This document shows positions 1 through 9,934 of a DNA stretch of 64,000 bases, in pieces. Where the stretch lies: assembly GCF_014066305.1 (NCBI RefSeq), contig NW_023501119.1, positions 62,001-126,000 on the forward strand. Reading direction: 5' to 3'. The notes below the pieces were generated by a model. That model was not told the origin of the DNA, made no database searches, and saw only the letters and a program-made list of their open reading frames with translations. Made by a program: the position numbers and the translations under genes. How positions within the stretch are numbered: position 1 is the stretch's first letter; each line of letters starts with the position of its first letter. The stretch comes from Letharia columbiana. Its lineage: Eukaryota > Ascomycota > Lecanoromycetes > Lecanorales > Parmeliaceae.

Positions 1-2
1 CT

Positions 3-3000
3 TATTCCACAACAAGTCGTTCATCGAACGCTCTGCGAGATTCGCGGCATTCCCGGAGAACACCCTTGATGCCTTTTACACGATCATACGCTACTCAAAC
101 CACGAATCCAAACCCTCCCTTTGGTAGAACCTCCGCCATTAGTTCTCCACCATTCCATAGTTGTTGCTTATATCGTTGCAGGTACCAAGAACAATTCCAA
201 TCAAACGCCATCAAAAGTTGCCCTTATCGGTAAGTGTGCAGACTCTCCCAAATCTCAGAGCTGCTTCTAATCGTAATTAGGTGCCAGAGGTTACACGGGG
301 CAAGGTATGGAGTGTTCCCCTCTAGTCGAGTCTGCAGTCGTAGCTGCAAGACATGCATCAAATGCATAGAACTCTTGGTGCTCTATATATGCTTCCTGAT
401 AGTGCCTCAGGACCCACCTTTCAATCTTGAGAAAGGAATGCTGATTGCGCACTTGTCATTAGCCTTGATCAACCTACTCAACTTGCACCCCTATATGGAC
501 CTACGGAGTGTAAGCGATTGCCCAATTGATCTCTCCGAGTTCCTCTTGTTCTAACTCCAGCGCAGGTCTCATCTCGTGAGCTTGCCGGAAGGCCACTGGT
601 GGGATACGAAAAGCGAGATATCACTTACGAGGTGCACACTGCCCACCTTGCCAAGTTGTTCGTTGCTGACAGTAATATAAAAGAATTTATCGCATGAGGA
701 TGTCAAAAAGGTATGTGTGCTTGTAGACTCTGGTTCCAGATTCGTCCACGCTCCTAGACAGAAGAGGAATGCTAATTTGCCCAGATGACAGATATCGACG
801 TGTAAGTCATCTGTTCCGGGCCATCGTATTTCACTCGAATGGCAAGGCTTTCGGTAGGAAAGTACGACATTGCCGGGACCTGTTCTACGACCTAGCCCCC
901 ATTCCGAAAGAGACTTGCTGACTCCGACATCGTTTAGGTGGGTTATGGCCGTAGGACTTCCCCTGCCCCAAGCTGCCTTATACCGACGTCTTTGGAAACA
1001 CAAGTCATGACTCCCATGCTCCCGTCACATGCTTTGTGGCTTCGGTTTGTGTCTCGAATGTGATTGCTGACCAGAGAACTCCACTAGCTTCCCAACGGAG
1101 TCGCGAAGCCTTGGATAGATTCCATCGAAGAAGCCAACGGCAACAGTTTAATCATCGATCTGAGCGCGTACGTAAATCTCCGATTCCCTTTTTTTCCACT
1201 CTACATCGAGCCTTGGGTTCACGAGACGTTTCCTTGAGCGCGAGATACCACTTATACTGTCCCGAACCTTCTCTACTCATGCACTTGCCCTGGAAACAGT
1301 GCTGACTTTGAATAGGGATTATCGGTTCAATCCTAACTGGACATATGGCTTGCCAGGTACGTCGACTCATGCTAGACTGAATTAGAATGAGACATGCTGA
1401 TTTTCCTGCGTAGAACTGGTGGACCGCTCGACCATTGCTAGAGCCAAGCGAATCTCAAATCCCGTCCGTCAAGCCCTTCTCACCCCTCATAATTGCTTCC
1501 TAAATCCAATATCTGTCGTGAACGAAAGAAGCTGACTACGAAATCTCTATAGGGTTGTTGTGAGTATACTGTTCAAGTTACAATCACCAAGGTGCTAAAC
1601 TCCATCAGATGCGACTGCTGCGCAATTAGGCATAGGTATTTCTCGTTCTAGCAGCGCTCCTGATTGCTCAATGCTCATCCAGTACAGCTCCTCTCCTCCC
1701 TTATATTGCCAAGGAACCAGCCGGCCCAACGATTTTTGGCGTATCTGGCTAGTAAGTATTTCCCGAGTCCATGTTGCCTCACTACCGGATCTTGGACCGT
1801 GAGACATGAGTTTGGAGTGTGAGCTTTACAGTTGTTTCATGATTCTAATTCTCAGTCTCGTGCTGAACACGTAATGCTGACTCCTACAGCTCTGGCGCTG
1901 GAACGAAGCCGAGTCCAAAGGTACATATTGACGCGTCATAACGAGAAACAGAACCCCCTTTATGTTAACGTTGTTTTTAGAATGACGTAGAGAATTTGAC
2001 CAACAAGTACGTCGTCAGAAGTCCGTCATTTTATGGGAACTAGGCTAAAGGACTGCAGTATTATACCGTACAGTACGTCCATATCTTGAAATGCAATACC
2101 TATCATGCGAGCAAAGACCCAATTTAAATTCCGGGACGATTCTCAGCTCCGATTCTCTGTTTCAAAGAAGATACGCTGACTCCAATTCCTACGTAGGCTT
2201 GACAGATCGTAAGCAATCGTGGCTCATGCTTACATGACCCGTCACTAAAGCGCCCTAGACGTCCACGAGCGAGAGATCTCGGAGCAACTTGGATGTTCTG
2301 TAAGGGCTCACCTCGAAATCTTGAAGCTGTAGCCAAACTTGTTGGTAGCAGGTCGCTGACCAGAGATTTTAGGTGTCATTCATTCCTCACGTGGCTGTTT
2401 GGGTGCGTTTTCCCTGGCGTCACTTGATTGCTTCCGAAGCTAGACCGTGCTGACGATGGGAATAGTTCCAAGGCATTCATGTAAATATACGGCCGTTTCT
2501 TTCCATTGACGCGTCACTGATCATCTCCCAAGCATTCCATTAACATCCCACTAACAAAGACCTTTACCTCCCGGGATATCCGAAACCTCTACCAGGAGAG
2601 ATACGAGGGGGAATCGCTCGTAAAGGTCGTAGGCGAATCTCCCTCTGTGAAGACGATCGCAGGTAGTCACGGGGTCGAAAGTACGTATACTCGGTGTCAA
2701 AGTTCCTTCATTCTTTTAATCTCGGATTCTCACTCTTGGGACATGCCGTGGGAGTGTATACTCTGCATGCATTGATTATGACTCGGCTTTCTATCGCAAA
2801 CAAGCAGTACTGACTTTCGAATAGTCGGCGGCTTTGGTGTACATTCTAGCGGCAAGAGAGTAGTGATCAACGCCACTATTGACAATCGTAAGACACGTCC
2901 TGCTCCTGAAATGTGTCCTAGACGCGAGTATCCGTCTCGAAAGAGGAATGCTGACCGCAAAATGGTGTAGTGCTGAAAGGCGCAGCTACGCAGGGTGAGC

Positions 3001-3351
3001 AGCCCTTCTTGTACTAATCCGCACCCCGAATTGAGTTGCAAGACACATTGTGGGATTGTAGTGACTCCCGCCACCGTCTTGGGACTCAAATCTTGATCTC
3101 AAAAAGAAAACTACTGATTTCAGAATTGCAGCTCTTCAAAATATCAACCTTGCCAGAGGATATTCAGAGTGAGTCTCCTCTAGCCCATAATCTCTTTAGC
3201 TAAAGCTTCTCGGGGGTCGCGGAACACGTTCCGGCACCCCACGCTCCAGACTTCTCTCGTCTCGCATGACAGATTGCTGACTGAAGCTCCATCTAGATAT
3301 GAAGGCATTCCGCTTTGTGAGTCCGATCGCGGCGGGAATATGAAGTTCTAG
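3..3351 (+). CDS. ARG5,6: N-acetyl-gamma-glutamyl-phosphate reductase half of ARG5,6 (5' partial, 26 exons in window)
   Basis: Arginine biosynthesis in the mitochondrion: NADPH-dependent reduction of N-acetylglutamyl phosphate. In fungi this enzyme is the C-terminal half of a kinase-reductase precursor; the kinase half lies left of the window. Exons read by frame and conservation: 3-123, 182-229, 281-304, 463-509, 566-631, 684-710, 785-801, 938-950, 1088-1167, 1316-1356, 1414-1463, 1553-1559, 1609-1635, 1688-1751, 1890-1920, 1981-2006, 2059-2072, 2198-2209, 2259-2299, 2373-2402, 2466-2480, 2533-2680, 2825-2887, 2971-2994, 3132-3168, 3297-3351. They total 1128 nt, 375 codons plus stop, with phase kept at all 25 junctions. 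Visible motifs: nucleotide-binding VALIGARGYTGQ, VMALPNGVAKPW, catalytic SNPGCYAT, SGYSGAGTKPSPK, FIPHVAVWFQGIHH and EYEGIP near the end. TRSYATQ in exon 1 could be the processing site between the two halves. About two thirds of this stretch is intron. Confidence 0.93.
1553..1559 (+). other. 7-nt micro-exon carrying the catalytic Cys codon
   Basis: GGTTGTT lies between introns 1464-1552 (donor gtccgt, branch GCTGAC, acceptor tatag) and 1560-1608 (donor gtgagt, branch GCTAAC, acceptor atcag). It supplies Gly, Cys and the first base of Tyr in the motif NPGCYAT, the nucleophile motif of ArgC-type reductases. Without it the frame shifts and the active-site cysteine is lost. Assigned from frame and motif continuity only. 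Confidence 0.85.
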
Positions 3352-4001
3352 GGTTTGCAGAGTGAGTTAGATTCTTGTGGATATCGATGACCATATACGA
3401 GAAATGCCGTGAAGCATTGGCATCTTGGATGAATCTGTATTGGGAGGGGGACGACTGAATGTTTATATACGTCCAGAATGTGACTGGAGAGTGGTTTGTA
3501 GATAGGACAAATTCGATGCAATATGACAGGGGAGAAAGATGCATATCTGTCTTGCAATTTGACTGAGCTAGGATGTTGGATACGAAAGGCCGACAGGAGA
3601 GTCACACAGGCAGGTAACACGTCCTCTATCTGAGCCACGACGAGCACAGCACGAGGCATGATTTCATATATTCTTTGGCTTCGAATCCCGGGCTTTGCTA
3701 TATTCCAGGGCATGAGTCCTACATTTGCTCTGCTTTTGCACGCTTCATGAACGGGAGAAGGGTAAAATAGACAGGGCAATGTCCAGTTCCTGCTTTTCAT
3801 CATCTTACGTATCTCATTATGTACACGGTAAACCATTGCTTGGCTGAGCAGACTCGGAGTATCTCTTGAGCAGTAGATTCAAAACATACGGGATATCTTC
3901 CAAATCTCTACATTTCTTTGCTTTTGCAACATCTTACATGGCTCTCATATACACATCACATCATCCATTATCACGCTGCCTAATCCCCATCCCGTCATTA
4001 G
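3352..4001. other. convergent intergenic region
   Basis: This separates the ends of ARG5,6 (+) and mcsA (-), so it should hold both 3' UTRs. Open minus-strand frames here (for example 3348-3836) show no family motif, no splice-consistent extension and no convincing codon structure. I see no gene. Confidence 0.6.
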
Positions 4002-5593
4002 CTACGATCCCTCCGCTAGCTTCAACAAGCCCTCCAGATTAATACTCTTTGGCCGCTCTATCGGCAGCCCCAATGCTCTGTCCCAGATTAGCTGCGCTAG
4101 CGGTCCCAGACCGCGCGAGACACCGAAGGTGGCGGTGTAGTAGAGCGTTTCGTGGAAGCCGTAGTGGTGGAATAGCACGCCAGAACTACTGTCCACGTTC
4201 GGAAAGGGATTCTTCGTCTTCCCGTGTTCCTTCAACACGCCCGGCGCTATCTCGCTATTCCGCTTCACGAGCTGGAAGACAGGATCTTCGGCGATCTCGG
4301 GGCGGGAGGAGGCGAACTTCATGAGGGCTTCGAAGCGGGGGTCGGGTTTTCGCAACACGGCGTGCCCGTAGCCGGGGATTACCTGGCCTGATTTCAGGGT
4401 TGACCAAAGGTAGTCTTTCACGTCGGCGTCGGTGAAGGAGGTCCCGATGTGTGACTGCATTTTTAGGATCCAGCGGAGGACTTCTTGTGCTGCGAGACTG
4501 TGGGACTGGCGTTAGCATCTGCTGAGTCGAGAAGTGAAAGTTGAAGGTTGAGGAGCATACCCGTGCAGTGGTCCGGCAAGACCTTGTAGACCGGCGCTGT
4601 AGCTGAGGAAGGGATCACTCAACGCGCTACCAACCAGATGGGTAGCGTGCGCAGAGACGTTGCCACCCTCGTGATCACCGTGTAAAGCAAGGTAGAGTCG
4701 TAGCAAGTCTTGGAAATTCTCGTTCTCCTTGCCGCCCTTGCCGAGCATGGCCGCGAAATTATAGGACCAGTCTTGCTCTGGATCTACCTGTGCTGGTAGA
4801 GACCCACCACCCTTGTAGCTGTTTTGGTAGATTTTGGCGGCTATCGTGGGGAGTTTGGCGAGCAGTGAGATACTGTCGTCGAATGTAGGTTCCCAGTAAT
4901 CGGCCTTGTTGACACCCTTCTCATACGCTTTCGCAAAAGCAGAGGTGTGATTGAGTGTAGAAACAGCGCAGGCAAATTGAGTCATAGGGTGCAGGTCCGT
5001 AGGAAAGCTATCTAGCATGTTCTCGACAAAGTTCGGCAGGGTGGATTTCTCAGCGAGTTCTCGAGAGAAGGCACGGATTTGTGATGTAGTGGGGACTTGG
5101 CCGGTCAGAAGCAGCCAGAACATGGCTTCGGGTAGCATTTCGGTGCCGGAGGTGCCTTTGGGCAGGACACTCTGGCAATCTTCGATCGTTTTGCCGTGGA
5201 ATCGGATGCCTTCGTTTGCGTCGAGGACGGATCCTTCCCATACCATTGCTTTAAGCCCTCTGCAATGCTTGTCAGACTGGCCGCAGGAGATAGTAGTGGT
5301 GATTGTTGTACCTCATGCCACCAAGCGTGTTCTCCACCTTGACTTCACCAATTGTCTTGCTGGCATGGCTCTTGACTTTTTTGAGAAGCTCGCGCTTTGC
5401 TGGTATGGCTTCTTTAAGGGTGGTTTTGAGGTCTGGTTCGGAGGCGGAGGAGTAGGTTCGTATCGAGTGGGCGATGGAAGATAAGAGTCTAGGCTGTCAC
5501 AAGCAAGGTCAGCATGAGCAGGATACTGCTCAATGGATAAAATACTTGTATTAGCACGGCAGCCCTTGGTGCTACCCTTGTCGTCGAGAGCAT
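4002..5593 (-). CDS. mcsA: 2-methylcitrate synthase, mitochondrial
   Basis: Condenses propionyl-CoA with oxaloacetate, the first step of the mitochondrial methylcitrate cycle. Exons on the minus strand: 5593-5546, 5493-5312, 5259-4561 and 4497-4002, giving 474 residues, normal for the family. The start gives an Arg/Ser-rich mitochondrial presequence, followed by [12 protein letters not shown] and [15 protein letters not shown]. Active-site blocks are visible: LAGPLHG (His), [15 protein letters not shown] (His) and [14 protein letters not shown] (Asp). Text such as [20 protein letters not shown] and [18 protein letters not shown] matches fungal McsA better than the Cit1 citrate synthases, and the divergent neighbour is the cycle's lyase. 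All three introns (52, 52 and 63 nt) have normal GT-AG ends. A true citrate synthase is the alternative; the two families are close and many share side activity. Confidence 0.85.
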
Positions 5594-6059
5594 GGCGCAG
5601 GTAAGTGCCCCAGGGATTGCGAGGTTTTGGGGGCGGTTTAGTAGTCTATAGGGGCATCAGTGGAGTCTGTGCCCGTTTGGAAGACTTTGAGAAGCTTGAC
5701 AATTGCAATTGATGTATGGAATTGAGGGAGCGATGCCCGGAATTAAGACTGTTATTGCTCCACCTAGGTGACGTTCCGCGGGCAAGCGGCGGTGCCGGAC
5801 CTCGGCCAAAAAACATATTTGTGGGGGAATTGGCCCATACAATTTGTCTTCGCCTCTCCAAGACCCCAAAGACGGCCTATACTCGCGAGGAACAGCCATC
5901 GAGTATGCAATTTAAAGTCTAGTTGGAATGGTTCGAGCGTCTCTCTGCCATCAAGTTCTAGTATCCGGCCATCATTACAAGCAATTCCCAGTCAATAGAC
6001 AGCTACAAAATTGCACAAGCATAGTCAAGATTCATAGGGTTGCTATTCCATCCTAGACA
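5594..6059. promoter_or_regulatory. shared divergent promoter of mcsA and mclA
   Basis: 466 bp between the start codons of two divergently transcribed methylcitrate-cycle genes, so it must hold both promoters and 5' UTRs. The arrangement suggests co-regulation, for example on propionate. I did not find a site I could name with confidence. Confidence 0.6.
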
Positions 6060-8135
6060 ATGCTTGGAACAGCTGCCAGAAGCCTTCCCAGGAAAGCTGC
6101 CCAGAGATGCATGCCCTCCTCCCCTATACTTTGCCTTCAGCCAAGACACACTGGTAGAGCACTGTCCTCCCATCTCCCTGCCGTCAAGCCTCCGCTGTCT
6201 ACTGCATTACCCTCGGACTCCTACCAGCTCCTTCCAACATCAGAGAAGAGCGGCGCCGCTGAAGACGCCCTCTTCATCCAAGAAGTGGAAGACGTCAAGC
6301 AATGGTGGGCCTCAGCCCGATATGAGGGTATTAAGAGACCATACTCTGCGGAGGATGTGGTCGGCAAGAGAGGGACACTGCAGCAAACATACCCGAGCTC
6401 TGTGATGGCGAGGAAGTTGTTCAGCCTTTTCAAAGAGAGGGCTGCCGTTGGGCAGCCTGTCCATACAAGTGAAAAGCCACCAGTGAGGCTTCTCGATCAA
6501 GAGGGCTGACAAACCGGTAGTGGGAGCCATTGACCCTATTCAAATGACCCAACAAGCTGTCAACCAGGAAGTGTTGTATATTTCTGGGTGGGCTTGCTCC
6601 TCTGTGCTTACCTCCACGAACGAGGTCTCTCCGGATTTCGGAGACTACCCGTACAACACGGTACCGAATCAAGTGCAGCGAATATTCAAAGCACAACAGT
6701 TGCATGATCGGAAGCATTGGGATGCAAGGAGGAAGATGAGCAAGGACGAAAGGACGAAGGCACCATACATAGATTATATGCGACCAATCGTTGCAGACGG
6801 GGATACCGGGTGAGGATCTGTGACATTGGCCAACGAGGACAGGATGCTGATATGACTTCAGACACGGAGGCCTTACTGCTGTTATGAAACTGGCCAAGCT
6901 TTTTGCGGAGAATGGTGCAGCAGCCGTACACTTCGAAGACCAATTGCACGGTGGCAAGAAGTGCGGCCACTTGGCAGGCAAAGTCTTGGTCCCCGTGGGC
7001 GAACACATTAACCGACTGGTCGCTACCAGATTCCAATGGGATCTGATGGGCTGCGAGAATCTCGTAATTGCTCGAACAGACTCCGAGTCTGGAAAGCTTC
7101 TCAGCAGCGCTGTAGACGTTCGGGATCATGAATACATCCTCGGTGTAGACGAAGACGCGGAGCCGTTGGCCGAGACTTTGCAAGCGATGGAGCTCCAAGG
7201 TACCACTGGAGTGGAAGTTGACCGTTATGAGGCGAAGTGGGTGAAGGAGCATAAGCTCATGACATTTGATGAAGGTAGGGGAAGCACCCTCCTCTCCAGA
7301 CCGAGTTCATACTCTGACCATCTTCAGCTGTGGTGAAACACCTTGAGTCGGAAGGTGCAGATCAGAGCAAGATCCTCCAGTACGGTGCCCAGGTGAGAAT
7401 GGATCGTAATCTCCCTCTATCAAGGCGACGTACTCTCGCAGCACAGTATACCAATTCTCCCTTGTTCTTTTCCTGGGACATTCCAAGAACTCGCGAGGGC
7501 TTTTACCACTACCGTGCGGGGTTAGCAGCAGCCACAAAGCGGGCAATCGAGTTCGCTCCGTACGCTGACTTGCTTTGGCTCGAGACTGCGGATCCGAACG
7601 TAGAGAAAGGTGGGAAGTTTGCAGGCGAGATCAGGAAAGCTCATCCTGGGAAGCAACTAGTTTACAATCTCAGCCCGTCATTCAATTGGATGGGCCAGGG
7701 CTTCAATGAAGCTTCCCTGAAGTCTTTCATTTGGGATCTTGCCAAACACGGGTGAGCACTGATATCTCTTCCCTATTTAGTGAGCAAAAACAGCTGATGT
7801 TGTTGCTCCTAGCTTCGTTCTGCAGCTGATCTCTCTGGCTGGTTTGCACTCTACCGCAGCAGTAACAGCAGAGCTTTCAAGAGACTTCAAGGAGGATGGC
7901 ATGCTGGCTTATGTGAAGCTGATTCAGAGACGCGAGAAGGAGCTCGGTGTGGACGTCTTGACTCATCAGAAGTGGAGCGGAGCGGCCTATGTTGACGGCA
8001 TATTGGGCGCCATCCAGAGCGGAAGCAGTGGAAGCAAGAGTATGGGTGAGGGAAACACAGAGACAGGTATATCAATCTCTTTGCGAACATCTTTATCTGT
8101 TGCGTACTGACATGTCTGTGTCCACAGGTTTCTAG
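6060..8135 (+). CDS. mclA: 2-methylisocitrate lyase, mitochondrial (ICL2/MclA type)
   Basis: Cleaves 2-methylisocitrate to pyruvate and succinate, the last step of the methylcitrate cycle. Exons 6060-6468, 6521-6809, 6862-7274, 7328-7751, 7813-8066 and 8128-8135 give 598 residues; the last exon holds only two residues and the stop. The N-terminus is Arg/Ser-rich and looks like a mitochondrial presequence. Family blocks: [39 protein letters not shown] (KKCGH catalytic signature), [39 protein letters not shown] and [20 protein letters not shown]. The text ATRFQWD and DPRDHE/DVRDHE-like matches yeast Icl2 and Aspergillus MclA, not glyoxylate-cycle Icl1. It is divergent from mcsA across 466 bp. 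All five introns are 51-61 nt with good branch sites. Confidence 0.9.
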
Positions 8136-8472
8136 ATGTAAGCTGTAGGCACAACAAATCAGAACGCCAGGATTCAGCCCTATGAACTTTGCCGACCTGT
8201 GCATCAACAGATTCCTTCCGCATTGCACAAACGCCATCCACAATAATGCTGAGGCACCTCTGATCAGTCTGAAACTCCTGCTACTGGTCAATACTTGCCC
8301 CAACACGTTGCGACTTGCGTTGAGCAAGCTGCACAAAAGCAATAACAGCTAGCCAACAAAGACCGTTATTGCACACTGGCACAACACCACTCCTACCCAC
8401 TACTCAAACGGTCTGTAATTTACCGCATAACTAAGAAACACGCTTCTAACATCCCCCAGTGACCAAACATCC
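8136..8472. other. short intergenic region
   Basis: It holds the mclA 3' UTR and the promoter of the next gene. No other signal recognised. Confidence 0.5.
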
Positions 8473-9368
8473 ATGGATTCAACTCGCAAAAACACCATTG
8501 AAGACCAGCCTAAGACGCCTTGCAAGGACCGAATTTTCCAGCTGGTCGATATGGCAGGGGATCGCGAACTGACGGAAAAGAAAAGAAGCAGAAACCTGGC
8601 CACGGCGGTGCGTGAACAGACGTTTGCAGGGCTGCTTGAATTCACGCGCAAGCTCGCAGTCATCAAACTCACATTCCTGACGTTGGGGGGCAACATGGAA
8701 GAGTACAAAGCGCGCGCTGGCAAAATCGGGACCGAGGAAGAGCAGGCACACCTTGCTCACTTGTGGCAGCTTTACGTGGAGCTCGAAGAGTCTCTGCCCA
8801 CAAAACAGGAACAACACGAACGTGCTGTGGAACGTTAGTCTACCTACCCAACGATCTTACTGATCCTGACCTAGTATTAGAGGAGAATTGGGCACAAAGG
8901 GAAGTAGAATACCACGAACGCCTGTCAACCTGGAGGGATACAAGAATGCATGCGTTGTTTGCGGACATAGACTCTCGTCTCGACGACATCGTAGTCTACC
9001 TGACATGTAAAGAGGAGGAAACGTCGAGTGAGATCCCTGAAGGAAAGGCAGAGACGAAGGATGACACCTCTCAAGGAAAGACAGAGGCCGAAGATGACAC
9101 GCCTGAAGAGAAGGCAGAGACGCAGGATGACACCCCTCATGGAGATACGGAGGCCGAAGACGACACGCCCCTAGACAAGGCAGAGACAGAGGATGACATT
9201 CGTGTAAAAGCATTATTTGCAGAGCATGATAGGGTCCAGGCCCAGATCAAAAGCCTGGGCACATACCCCGAGTTCAAGGCTCAGAATGATGCATTCTTCA
9301 AGAGTCATGATGAGGGCAAGGCTCAGAGACTTGGTGATGCTCTGAAGGAGGTTCAAGAGACGAGCTGA
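8473..9368 (+). CDS. hypothetical protein with Asp/Glu-rich tandem repeats
   Basis: I do not recognise a family. Two open frames join through an intron at 8822-8874 (donor gtgctg, acceptor cctag), giving exons 8473-8821 and 8875-9368 and 280 residues. A shorter 41-nt intron with donor gttagt keeps the same frame and is the alternative. The protein is very hydrophilic, with no signal peptide or membrane segment. The N-terminal half looks helical (LLEFTRKLAVIKLTFLTLGG, HLAHLWQLYVELEE). The second half carries five ~11-residue acidic repeats of the type GKAETKDDTSQ, then another charged helical stretch. Probably intracellular. The joined frame supports a real gene; its function is unknown. Confidence 0.6.
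9042..9200 (+). repeat. in-frame 33-bp tandem repeat (about 5 units)
   Basis: Units start at about 9042, 9075, 9108, 9141 and 9174; the last is shortened. Each unit is 33 bp and keeps the frame, encoding variants of (G/E/D)KAETxDDT plus two residues. The units differ at several positions, so the expansion is not recent. Confidence 0.85.
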
Positions 9369-9934
9369 GTGGGTTGTTTGGCCAGATGAGGATCACAATT
9401 CGAAAGCCCGTTGCTCAAAGGACGCATCAACGATTGCAGAAGGTCTTTCCTTTCAGTCCTCTCGTAATCAATAGAGAAATGTAGAGTTCTTGCATTCAAC
9501 CAGAGTTAATGGGTCAGTCTATTGGTCTACAAATGTGTGCGATGTTGTCTTGCTCTATCCGTAGTGCCCGCGGCTAGGAGGAACAGTTTGCCCGGTTGAC
9601 CGAAGCTGCAAGGAATTCCTGTGCTGCTGACGCACCCAAAAGTCCTGAGCCGAAGCAGCTGAAAATTTCCTGACCAGTGGCCCTTCCACATGCTCCAACT
9701 TCCCCCATTCCAACACCAAATTCTCTTTCTGAGGGTCGCTGGCTCACCCTCATATCTAACCTCCATATCCCTCTCCACTGCATCTTTGCAATATCCCACC
9801 CTACTCCCCTGAGGCTGCACGTCCGCGCAGCGTTAGGCCTCGATTTCCTACGGCCACAGCCTCGGAAAAATCAATTCCCCGCGCTCTGGAAACCCCGAAC
9901 TCGTACGACTCCATTCCTACACCACCAGCAGAGA
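9369..9934. other. intergenic region and 5' leader of the New1-like gene
   Basis: Upstream region of the ABC factor. The frame is open back to an ATG at 9677, but the extra ~86 codons are Pro/Thr/His-rich with no conserved text, so I treat them as leader. Confidence 0.5.

Noticed and set aside
569..1003. 144-codon minus-strand open frame inside ARG5,6
   Set aside because: It overlaps exons and introns whose plus-strand splicing gives clear ArgC motifs; the minus frame has no family text.
3348..3836. 162-codon minus-strand open frame
   Set aside because: No motif, signal or splice extension; it lies in the convergent 3' region.
4002..5593. Calling the gene ordinary citrate synthase (Cit1)
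   Set aside because: Conserved text is closer to fungal McsA and the neighbour is the methylcitrate-cycle lyase; kept only as the alternative.
9677..9934. 86-residue N-terminal extension of the ABC factor
   Set aside because: Open but Pro/Thr/His-rich without conserved text; more likely 5' leader.
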